From contig NZ_CALPDF010000015.1 of NCBI RefSeq assembly GCF_943193175.1, positions 1 through 64,000 of the forward strand: a stretch of DNA of 64,000 nucleotides, given 5' to 3'. The DNA is from Neobacillus muris. GTDB taxonomy: Bacteria > Bacillota > Bacilli > Bacillales > Cytobacillaceae. The notes beneath the pieces are model-generated. The model was given only the letters and a program-made list of their open reading frames with translations, was not told the origin of the DNA and ran no database searches. Shown one piece after another: positions 15,841 through 23,404 of this stretch (its first letter is position 1; every line of letters begins with the position of its first letter). The translations under genes were made by a program, and so were the position numbers.

Positions 15841-18183
15841 TTATGGATTACTTAATTTAGTAGGAGCATGCGCTGCTTCCATAAATGACTTAGATGAACC
15901 GCCATGGCACTCCGAACATGCCAAATGCTTGGTTTTGGAAGTATCCGTTGGGTCCAAGTCATGATTAGCATCTACTGTCTGTCCGACTACCCCATAGATG
16001 GAAGTCGCCGTTGTACCATCATGGCATTTCATACAAAAATCCTTTTCCTTCGATGCATCCCAAGAGCCTGTCGCTGCTGTAAAATCTTGAGGGTTTTCAT
16101 GGCCTAATTGTGTTTTTAACATTTTAATATTTGTTGAACCATGCGTTTCGTGACATTCAGAACAAGGTATGGACCCATTTAAATTACTTCCATCGGCTTG
16201 TAAGGCTTGACCATCCGGTAGTGCCAAGAAATGTCCGGATTCTGCAGCAGATTTTGTATAGTATTTTTCAATGTCTGTAGCTCCATTTTTCTGATTATTA
16301 TTATTATTATGACACTGCAAACATAATGAATAGTCTTGAACAGTGTTCGGTGCATCAGTATCCGTTATTTCCTTTGCTGTTATTTCACTTGTAGCGGTCA
16401 ACGACTTTTTATAGGCTAGCGCACTGTATTCCACACCCGGAAAACTATTTGTATCAAAGATACTTACTTTTTTCTGAGCATCCTTGTCATAGACTAAGTT
16501 ATCAATATGACATTTACCACAATGAGTATCCAAACTATCAATTTTAACTGCTGTAAGTTTATTTTGATCTGGATCATTTGCCACAGAAAGATTTAAATCC
16601 TCACCGTTATGTTGATAAATGTAGTGGTCCTTCAACAGATTGGAATTTTCTTTTGACCACTCCATATGCGGATTATGGCAACTTGTGCAGGTTGTTGCAT
16701 CTTTTAATTTGTTTGTACTATTTTTGCCATAGTCTGAAGGATTATCATGGTGATACGTGGCGCTTATCCCACTGGTTACAGGTGCATTTAAAGTTCCATC
16801 ATGACAGGCGGTACAATAGTTTTCAGAGGCACTTTGATTAAGTTGTTCATTAAAATCAATTAGGTAGTTGCCTCCCTCCCGTGATGTGGTCATTTGTGCC
16901 TTTACATCTTTTTGGTAAGGCGAGTCCACATGGGTAGTATGACAAGATGCACACATATTAGTATTTAATTGATAATGGCCATGCGGATTGGAAGAATCTT
17001 TAGTATTCTCATCCATGTCGTCCCAATCTACATTTGTCCCAGTGGTAAGTTGAAACTTTTTCGAAAAAACGGGACTTTCCGAATCGTCAACGACCAGGTC
17101 TTGGTCCAAGGTAACTGTATAAGTCTTGTTCAGTTTCAACTCATCCTGTGCAGCGGTAAAGAGTATCTCATAATAGTACTTTCCGTCGGTGGGGTCCAAG
17201 TCCAATTGGTTAACTTCGGTTATTCCTTTAATTACTTCTTGCCCTGGTCTGCTAACAATTATCGGTGTTAAAGACTGGTTATCATCCATCTTTTGTTTAA
17301 ACTGCTCCATCGGCTGATCATCTGCGATTATAACCTTTATTATTGCGTCAAGCGGAACGTGGGTAAAATCTTCACCAACTTGTTGTTCGGTGCGGTCAGC
17401 CAGAAGAATCTTTGCTTCAGTAACATATGGCCTTTTCAAGAGGATAGAAAAATCAATAGAATCCTCTGTTACAGTACCGGCTGTTGTATCCTTCATTTCT
17501 ATCGTAATAGTATGTGTTCCTACTTCTAATGCTAATGCGTTTATTTTAAAAGTCCAAGTCTTTGTCGTGCTGTTGGTATTGATGATCCAATCTGATACAT
17601 TTGCGGCGGAATCAGATAGGTTCTCTCCGTTCTCTTTAGCAGTAAAGAGTAAATTATTTGCCGAAGCATCAGTCACATATGTTCCGGTTATTTCAATATC
17701 CTTTGTATTTAATTGGGTTCCAGATTCAGGCGATGTAATTGAGATATCCTGGATAACTGACAATTGTGCTGTATCAATTGTAAAGCTTATGGATGATTGA
17801 GCCAACTCTTCTCCAGTTGAATTCTTCTTCATTTTGATTGTCAGTGTATGAACTCCATCACTTAGTGACTGTGTTGATAAGGACCAAGTCTTTGGTGAAC
17901 TTGTGTCATCAATGGTCCAAGAGGAGCCAGAAATAGCCGTTCCATTTTCGTCCGCTGTGAACACTAGATCTTCCTTAGCGACATCAGACGAGTAATTTCC
18001 TGCAATGACAACATCTTTCGAGTGAATTTGTTCATTCTCAGAAGGTGATGTCACAGTTAAGGACTCAGTTTCTCCTACTGCAAATACATCAACGATCGGT
18101 ATGGAGAAACTAGTAGTTATCACAAGGATCATGATTAGACAAATATAATAACTTGATTTCATTTTCAAGAGGTTTCGAACCAT
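15841..18183 (-). CDS. Secreted octaheme c-type cytochrome with Ig-like N-terminal domains
   Basis: About 780 residues. A signal peptide ends near VDVFA. Two Ig-like beta repeats follow (about 45-140 and 148-250, each with a TSP...KD..I.G.Y pattern), then a third beta domain (about 255-385). Eight CxxCH motifs lie at about 413, 459, 501, 557, 623, 676, 719 and 758, several paired as in doubled-CxxCH domains. No LPXTG or lipobox is seen, so it should be released or bound to the wall through the beta domains. The start is the ATG at 18183 after AAGGG; a TTG two codons upstream is possible. It has its own promoter region, cut off from the upstream gene by two terminators. Likely outermost electron carrier of the cluster (inference). 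Confidence 0.85.
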   Translation of the reverse strand: MVRNLLKMKSSYYICLIMILVITTSFSIPIVDVFAVGETESLTVTSPSENEQIHSKDVVIAGNYSSDVAKEDLVFTADENGTAISGSSWTIDDTSSPKTWSLSTQSLSDGVHTLTIKMKKNSTGEELAQSSISFTIDTAQLSVIQDISITSPESGTQLNTKDIEITGTYVTDASANNLLFTAKENGENLSDSAANVSDWIINTNSTTKTWTFKINALALEVGTHTITIEMKDTTAGTVTEDSIDFSILLKRPYVTEAKILLADRTEQQVGEDFTHVPLDAIIKVIIADDQPMEQFKQKMDDNQSLTPIIVSRPGQEVIKGITEVNQLDLDPTDGKYYYEILFTAAQDELKLNKTYTVTLDQDLVVDDSESPVFSKKFQLTTGTNVDWDDMDENTKDSSNPHGHYQLNTNMCASCHTTHVDSPYQKDVKAQMTTSREGGNYLIDFNEQLNQSASENYCTACHDGTLNAPVTSGISATYHHDNPSDYGKNSTNKLKDATTCTSCHNPHMEWSKENSNLLKDHYIYQHNGEDLNLSVANDPDQNKLTAVKIDSLDTHCGKCHIDNLVYDKDAQKKVSIFDTNSFPGVEYSALAYKKSLTATSEITAKEITDTDAPNTVQDYSLCLQCHNNNNNQKNGATDIEKYYTKSAAESGHFLALPDGQALQADGSNLNGSIPCSECHETHGSTNIKMLKTQLGHENPQDFTAATGSWDASKEKDFCMKCHDGTTATSIYGVVGQTVDANHDLDPTDTSKTKHLACSECHGGSSKSFMEAAHAPTKLSNP

Positions 18184-18239
18184 CCGCAACCAGCCCTTTT
18201 ACTTTATTATTTATGTACTATGTATATTGGTTTATATTC

Positions 18240-18268
18240 TATATGAGTTTATATATACATTATATCAA
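18240..18268 (-). promoter_or_regulatory. Candidate promoter for the octaheme cytochrome gene
   Basis: TTGATA (18263-18268), 17 bp, CATATA (18240-18245) on the minus strand, in a very AT-rich leader. The -10 match is weak. The position, downstream of two terminators, argues that a promoter is needed here. Confidence 0.4.
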
Positions 18269-18310
18269 TGTTGTCTGGATAAAATTGGGGCAGAAATAAA
18301 GCGATTTATC

Positions 18311-18347
18311 GACGAATTTGTGTCGTAGCTTTTGACAAATTTGTGTC
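18311..18347. repeat. Direct repeat upstream of the octaheme gene
   Basis: GACGAATTTGTGTC (18311-18324) and GACAAATTTGTGTC (18334-18347) differ by one base and start 23 bp apart, about two helical turns. They lie just upstream of the candidate promoter, so they could bind a regulator. Confidence 0.5.
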
Positions 18348-18365
18348 TTTTCAAGATAATTAAAG

Positions 18366-18399
18366 AAAAACAAGGCAGCAATCACTGCCTTGCTTTTTT
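18366..18399. terminator. Bidirectional terminator between the two secreted cytochrome genes
   Basis: A perfect 8-bp stem (CAAGGCAG / CTGCCTTG) with a six-base loop and T-runs on both strands. Confidence 0.85.
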
Positions 18400-18417
18400 C
18401 AAATCGTATTACTCTTT

Positions 18418-18456
18418 TAAAAGCTAACAAATAGTGGGCTAATTGTTGGCTTTTTT
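18418..18456 (-). terminator. Terminator overlapping the end of the hexaheme gene
   Basis: A stem of about 11 bp with wobble (AAAAGCTAACAA / TTGTTGGCTTTT) that reaches into the stop codon of the hexaheme gene. Confidence 0.65.
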
Positions 18457-20362
18457 AATTGGTAACATCCCATCTTGCTTCTCCAGGCATACCGCCTTTT
18501 AGGTGTTCACCAGTGCTGGTATCTGCCTCAGTGTTACGCGGGCTGCCGACGAAACTTTCGCCGCCGCCATGGCAAGCATAACATACAGACATGCCAGTGT
18601 AACGTTTTAATGCAGAAGAAGGGTTAGGATCTTTTAAGTAGTCAATAGCTCCCTGATTATTTCCTTGGAATGCTCCGCCACTTGCTGTTAAATCAAATAT
18701 TGAGTTGTCATTTGCATCGTGCATGATTGAAGCTTCAGTACCATGTGCATAGTGACAACGTACACAAGTAAGCTCGTCTCTACTTACGTTAGCATGACGG
18801 TGTGCTGTTGTATAAGTTCCACTAACATCGTTACGGGATTCAGATAGATAGTCAATGTGACAAGCCGCACAGTATTTGGTCATTTCAATGCCGCTGTCAG
18901 GAACGGTACCATCCCAAAGATGTTCAATATTGCCATCTGTTTCAACGTCAATACCGAGTGCAATGTTGGCGCTCTTAATATTGCCAACATCGGCACCATA
19001 TGCAAAACCATCTTTATAGACAACTTTCAAATTGGAAGCCAAGTTTAAGCTGCTTGCCTCCGGTTTACCTGCCGCAACGTTATCATATGTTGGTGCATCA
19101 CTGCTGTATAATACAGTATTGGCTGTAAATGGATAGCTTAACTCACGTAACCATAAAGAGTAGTCAGCTACATATTTTGAGCTGCTCCATCTGTAGGTTT
19201 GGATAACAAGAGTATTTTCATCTGTAATACCAGCGCGCGAGTAGAAGCTGTTACCAGTTCCTGCAGTTTGTTTTACTAATACATATGGATATGGTTTATT
19301 TCCAGCAGCTTTAGATGCTGTTCCTGCAGCTGTTGCTTCTGCAACACTGTTGTAAATCGGAATATTAATAAATAATTTACCATTCGGGCTGGTTTTATTA
19401 TCATAGTTGAAGGTTTTCATAGCATGCCCAGAATAAATAGTAACTGTACTTCTAGTACCAGTTGATTCAAGGTATGGAACTTCACCCCATCCAGCTGGAT
19501 CAACCGCCAGGTTGTTTTCTTCAGCAGAACCTGATCCGTGGGCGTTGTGGCAGCTTGCACAATCAAAGTCTGCCGTTGCATTTGGATTTCCTCCAGGTGC
19601 TGCACTAAGTTGCACCGCACCGTCAGCATTGTGCATGGAGCCATTTTGATTAGTACCATGTACATCAAATGTACCTTGAATAGATTCTACCGTTTCCGTC
19701 GTTGCAGGAGCAAAGCTGTTGTAGGCGCCAGTTGTACCATCATGGCAGGCGGAACATGTGCTGTATACGCCATCTTTGAACAATAAGGCATTGCCTTCTG
19801 CAGCTGTGTGGGTTTGGTGACAACTTGCACAAGTGTTGGTATTGTTTTGGAAAGCTCCATGGGTAGGATGTGTTGAAGCTTTACCTACAGTATTGTTGGC
19901 GTTATTGAGGCCAGAACCGTCAACATCTAATAATCCGTCCGGATCATCAGCAATGGAAGCCATTTTAGGGTTCGAAGTGCTTGTTAAAACACCGAATTTC
20001 ACGCCAACGTCACTAGCAACACCATCTTTAACCGTATATAGAACCATTTTGTAAATAGTACCTACTTGGATGCCTGCTGATGCCGGGATATCAATACTAT
20101 CCTGAACACCTGCTAGTACTACCTTTTCAGGCGACGTATACAACTCCGTTGTATACGTATTAGCAGTAGTATCTTTTGGAAAAACTTTTACAACAAATGT
20201 TTGGTCAACGGAAGCCGTGTTTTTTAAACCAAAAGTAAAACCGCCAGTTCCGTTAGCTTTTACGGATTCCCAGTAGGTTCCTCTGGCGAATGCAGTTGTA
20301 CTTAGCAATCCCACTATAATCAGTGCTAAGAATAATGAGAATCCAAACTTCTTCTTGCTCAT
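18455..20362 (-). CDS. Secreted hexaheme c-type cytochrome with doubled-CxxCH domains
   Basis: 635 residues. The signal peptide is clear (residues 1-26, cut after TAFA). A beta-rich domain without heme (about 28-135) is followed by three CxxCH motifs at 178, 203 and 268, a heme-free stretch of about 230 residues (270-497), and three more at 498, 533 and 594. Spacing of CASCH and CSACHD fits the doubled-CxxCH family. Many extra histidines near the motifs (HPTHG, HRHAN) could be sixth heme ligands. No wall anchor is visible. It ends the operon that begins at 24790. GGGAGG precedes the ATG, and a (GA)8 tract lies upstream. Predicted cell-surface electron carrier; substrate unknown. Confidence 0.88.
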   Translation of the reverse strand: MSKKKFGFSLFLALIIVGLLSTTAFARGTYWESVKANGTGGFTFGLKNTASVDQTFVVKVFPKDTTANTYTTELYTSPEKVVLAGVQDSIDIPASAGIQVGTIYKMVLYTVKDGVASDVGVKFGVLTSTSNPKMASIADDPDGLLDVDGSGLNNANNTVGKASTHPTHGAFQNNTNTCASCHQTHTAAEGNALLFKDGVYSTCSACHDGTTGAYNSFAPATTETVESIQGTFDVHGTNQNGSMHNADGAVQLSAAPGGNPNATADFDCASCHNAHGSGSAEENNLAVDPAGWGEVPYLESTGTRSTVTIYSGHAMKTFNYDNKTSPNGKLFINIPIYNSVAEATAAGTASKAAGNKPYPYVLVKQTAGTGNSFYSRAGITDENTLVIQTYRWSSSKYVADYSLWLRELSYPFTANTVLYSSDAPTYDNVAAGKPEASSLNLASNLKVVYKDGFAYGADVGNIKSANIALGIDVETDGNIEHLWDGTVPDSGIEMTKYCAACHIDYLSESRNDVSGTYTTAHRHANVSRDELTCVRCHYAHGTEASIMHDANDNSIFDLTASGGAFQGNNQGAIDYLKDPNPSSALKRYTGMSVCYACHGGGESFVGSPRNTEADTSTGEHLKGGMPGEARWDVTN

Positions 20363-20388
20363 TCCAAAAAACCTCCCTATTTATTTTT

Positions 20389-20404
20389 CTCTCTCTCTCT
20401 CTCT
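20389..20404. repeat. (CT)8 dinucleotide tract in the leader of the hexaheme gene
   Basis: Eight CT repeats on the plus strand (GA in the mRNA) lie 27-42 bases before the start codon, just upstream of the ribosome site. Such tracts can change length by slippage. Confidence 0.85.
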
Positions 20405-20468
20405 ATCTATAAAAAAATCTTCTATAAATCTTCTTTTGAGGCACCACCTCCTATAATGCTTAGAATTA

Positions 20469-21446
20469 TTAATTATAGACAGCAATCCGTTGGTTTACAG
20501 TATCAGTAACAAATACTTCCCCGTTATTATCGACAAATAAACCATTGGGCAAGTAAAACTGTCCCTTGTCGCTGCCAATTCCGCCTATTTGGAAAACCTG
20601 TTCCCCTTTTTGGTTAAATCCATAAACATAATGGGTCATGTTATCGACCATTAACAAGGTTCCATCTGGTTCTACTCCAACACCTCGTGGATTCACGAAT
20701 TTGGTATCTCCTTTATTATTCTTGGAACCATTGATAACTCGGACATACTCGCCATTTTTTTTAAAAACTACGATGCGCTGATTTCCTGAATCAGATACAT
20801 AAATGTTTTTCTCATCATCAAGCGCGACAGCATTTGGTGCATTCAGCAGGTCGTCTTTATTGGCGGCTGTTGAGACTTCCAACAATTTTTTCCCTGTTAA
20901 ACTATATTCAAATACTTTACCGAGCTTAATGTCGGTTACCCATAAGTGATTGTTGAAAATTCTTAACCCTGCAGGCGACTGAAGAAAGTCTGCTTTATTT
21001 TCGTCATTGGTAAAGTATTTTACAAACTTTCCTTTTGAATCAAAAATGGATATCCGATTATTGTACAAGTCGGCAACATAAATATTGCCTTTTTTATCAC
21101 CAGTAATTCCGTACGGGAATAGGAATTCCCCCTCTCCAGTTCCCTTTTTGCCGAATTTAAAGATAAATGCTCCCGATATATCAAATACTTGTACTTGCTG
21201 GTGATTTGTGTCCGTCACATAAACCCATTGCCCGATTTTTGTCGCATCCATTGGTTTATTGAGAGGGTTGTCCATATCTCCCTGAATGTAATTGCTTAAA
21301 TTTGGCTTTCCACCTTTGATATTGCTCGCTACCTTAACAGCATCATTTTGAAGATGGAAGAAGTAAATGACTGTAAATAATACAATCGTCAAAGCCGCAA
21401 TGGTGCCCATCCAAATATAAACTGTTTTTTTCTTCACCGGTTCCAT
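20469..21446 (-). CDS. Membrane-anchored NHL-repeat beta-propeller protein
   Basis: About 325 residues. One N-terminal TM (residues 9-30) anchors a large extracellular domain of about six NHL repeats, with recurring blocks such as GNIYVADLYNNRISIFDSKG, NIYVSDSGNQRIVVFKKNG and VFVTDTVNQRIAVYN. NHL propellers act as binding scaffolds or, rarely, enzymes. NHL genes are common beside multiheme cytochromes in metal-reducing bacteria, so a role in assembly or docking of the cytochromes is likely. The ATG at 21446 touches the AGAGGAG site directly; the GTG at 21437 has better spacing and may be the true start. It follows the TPR gene by 7 bp. Confidence 0.85.
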   Translation of the reverse strand: MEPVKKKTVYIWMGTIAALTIVLFTVIYFFHLQNDAVKVASNIKGGKPNLSNYIQGDMDNPLNKPMDATKIGQWVYVTDTNHQQVQVFDISGAFIFKFGKKGTGEGEFLFPYGITGDKKGNIYVADLYNNRISIFDSKGKFVKYFTNDENKADFLQSPAGLRIFNNHLWVTDIKLGKVFEYSLTGKKLLEVSTAANKDDLLNAPNAVALDDEKNIYVSDSGNQRIVVFKKNGEYVRVINGSKNNKGDTKFVNPRGVGVEPDGTLLMVDNMTHYVYGFNQKGEQVFQIGGIGSDKGQFYLPNGLFVDNNGEVFVTDTVNQRIAVYN

Positions 21447-21453
21447 CTCCTCT

Positions 21454-22140
21454 CTAGTTCTTTTTAGATAACTTATCTAGTTCTTTTAATGCGGGTTTAT
21501 AGGTCGGATCATAGGATAAAACTTCCTTAAACAAGTTTTCCGCATCCTTTTTCTTCCCCTGGTCTCTAGCGACTAAGGCTGCTTCATAAACAATATCCGT
21601 GTTTGCAGGTTTATAGCGTGCCGCCTCCTCTAGGGCAGCAGAAGCTTCTTTGTACATTTTTAATTTGCGGTAGCTCCTTCCTTTTAACAACAGGCTCTTA
21701 TAATCCTGCGTGACTAAACTGGAAGCCTTTATCGCCATTTGCAAAGCATCATCATTTTTATTTTCTTTATCGTAAACAATCGCCAGATTCAAATAGGCAC
21801 CGTAACTTTTCTTATCAAGGTTTTTGGCTGTTTTTAATTCCTTGATGGCATTACTATCATCACCTTTTAAATAGTACGTGTATCCTAATTGAACCCTAAG
21901 TTCAGCGTCATTTGGCTTTGCTTTCACCTGTGATTGGTAATATTTTAATTGTTTTGTAATTTCATCACTTGTTTGGTTCCAAAGATACTTTTCACTGATA
22001 TAGTAGCCGGCTGAAAGGCAGATGGCTAAAGTTGCCGCAAGGATAATCAATGCTTGCCACCATGTAAACTGGTCTTTTTTTACTTTTTGTACTTCTTCTC
22101 TAGAAGGTTCTTGTGCAACTGGCTGTACTGGACTTTCCAT
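21454..22140 (-). CDS. Membrane-anchored TPR protein
   Basis: 228 residues. A short cytoplasmic N-terminus, one TM (about 28-48) and three to four tetratricopeptide repeats in the extracellular part (AELRVQLGYTYYLKGDDSNA, KSYGAYLNLAIVYDKENKND, DIVYEAALVARDQGKKKDA). TPRs mediate protein contacts. Its place between cytochrome and NHL genes suggests a scaffold or chaperone for holo-cytochrome assembly or export. The start is the ATG at 22140 behind GAGGAGGGG. Gaps of 26 and 7 bp to its neighbours support one transcript. Confidence 0.85.
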   Translation of the reverse strand: MESPVQPVAQEPSREEVQKVKKDQFTWWQALIILAATLAICLSAGYYISEKYLWNQTSDEITKQLKYYQSQVKAKPNDAELRVQLGYTYYLKGDDSNAIKELKTAKNLDKKSYGAYLNLAIVYDKENKNDDALQMAIKASSLVTQDYKSLLLKGRSYRKLKMYKEASAALEEAARYKPANTDIVYEAALVARDQGKKKDAENLFKEVLSYDPTYKPALKELDKLSKKN

Positions 22141-22166
22141 ATTACCCCTCCTCATCTTGTAAATTC

Positions 22167-23375
22167 TTAGGATTCCTTATGACAGGATTTACATTTCTGC
22201 TCACTGTGACAGGTATAACACTTGGCAGATGGTGCCGTAATTCCTGTTAAGTCAATCGGGTGGCCTTGTCTGTAATCCGAATTGTCATGACTTGCCGGGT
22301 GGCAGCTGTTACAGGCAGGGGCTGTACCGGTACTTGATGTTGATACCGCGTTTGAAGTCAAGCCATTACTCGTCGTTCCAACGGTTATACTTTGCTCACC
22401 ATGGCAAGCCATACACCCTGATTTGTCCTGCTTTGCTAACGCGCCATGGGCGTTGACATAATTGGCTCCGTGACTTTCCGGACGCGTACCGGTATGACAA
22501 TTTTTACAATAGGTGTTTTCTTTCGCATAAGCTTTGGCGGGTATCGTTTCCTGCTTTGTTGACCCTGTTTTCAAAAATTGTTGTGAGGCAGGTGCGTTTG
22601 TTATATCCTTTATTTCATCACTAGACATGTATTGATGACAGCTATCGCATTTCTGTATGTCCTTATCTGCTAATTTCCCATGACCCTGTGCTTTAAAATC
22701 TGCGGCTGTATGGGATTTTGGCACCATGTTGGAACTGTGGCATGTTTCGCAATCGGTAGCAATATTACGCGCTTTATGGCAGTCCATGCATGTCTGCATT
22801 TTCGGTTCTGTATATTTTACCGTCATCATTGATTTTGCCAAAGAGCCATCCCATTTGCTGTAATCAGATTTAAAGGTAACGTTGCGTTCCGAAATATCCC
22901 CGTGAGCCACGCCGCTATGGCATTGGGTGCATTTAATGTCTTTCTCCAGGTGCTTATCGTGGGGAATAATTAAATCTCCGGATGGTGTCACTTTGCGATT
23001 TTCCATATTATGGCATTCTTCACAAGCTGAGTTTGGGATATCCTTCGGCATTTGGATTGGTGCTGTATAGGTATCAGTTCCCTTTTTATAAAGCTCTACC
23101 ACAGTATTGGCCTTGCTTTTTGCTATTTTTTCTACCCCAGATCCCACGTGGCAGTTAACACAATCCACTTCGCTATGTGCGGAGGTTTTCCATGTGTAAT
23201 ACTCTGGTTTCATTTCATGGCACGATGAACAAAACGTTGAACTTGTGGTCGCTTTTAGCCCTAATCCGCCTACGGTAAAGAAAAGGGCTAAAAACAACAC
23301 GGTTAGAGTTGCTATCTTAATTAACCTATAACTATTACGAGGAGGGGCCGACCGCGTTTGTTTTTCTTCTTCCAT
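22167..23375 (-). CDS. Membrane-anchored dodecaheme NapC/NirT-type cytochrome c
   Basis: 402 residues. A single TM (about 19-42) is followed at once by FCSSCHEMKPE, the NapC/NirT/NrfH entry heme, then eleven further CxxCH motifs, twelve in all (first at about 49, last four residues from the C-terminus). NapC-type proteins oxidise menaquinol and pass electrons outward. At about four times the usual ligand density for a 400-residue protein, it probably forms a heme wire. It is homologous to the next gene upstream along most of its length (shared PSGDL and CHxGVAHG blocks). The 29-bp gap to that gene indicates cotranscription. Confidence 0.9.
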   Translation of the reverse strand: MEEEKQTRSAPPRNSYRLIKIATLTVLFLALFFTVGGLGLKATTSSTFCSSCHEMKPEYYTWKTSAHSEVDCVNCHVGSGVEKIAKSKANTVVELYKKGTDTYTAPIQMPKDIPNSACEECHNMENRKVTPSGDLIIPHDKHLEKDIKCTQCHSGVAHGDISERNVTFKSDYSKWDGSLAKSMMTVKYTEPKMQTCMDCHKARNIATDCETCHSSNMVPKSHTAADFKAQGHGKLADKDIQKCDSCHQYMSSDEIKDITNAPASQQFLKTGSTKQETIPAKAYAKENTYCKNCHTGTRPESHGANYVNAHGALAKQDKSGCMACHGEQSITVGTTSNGLTSNAVSTSSTGTAPACNSCHPASHDNSDYRQGHPIDLTGITAPSAKCYTCHSEQKCKSCHKES

Positions 23376-23404
23376 AAAATCTCCCTCCAGTTTAATAAAT
23401 CTTT

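Noticed and set aside
20400-20470. Promoter TATAAT at the end of the NHL gene for the hexaheme gene
   Set aside because: The hexamer encodes the last two codons of the NHL gene and has no suitable -35 element; the hexaheme gene is more simply part of the operon.
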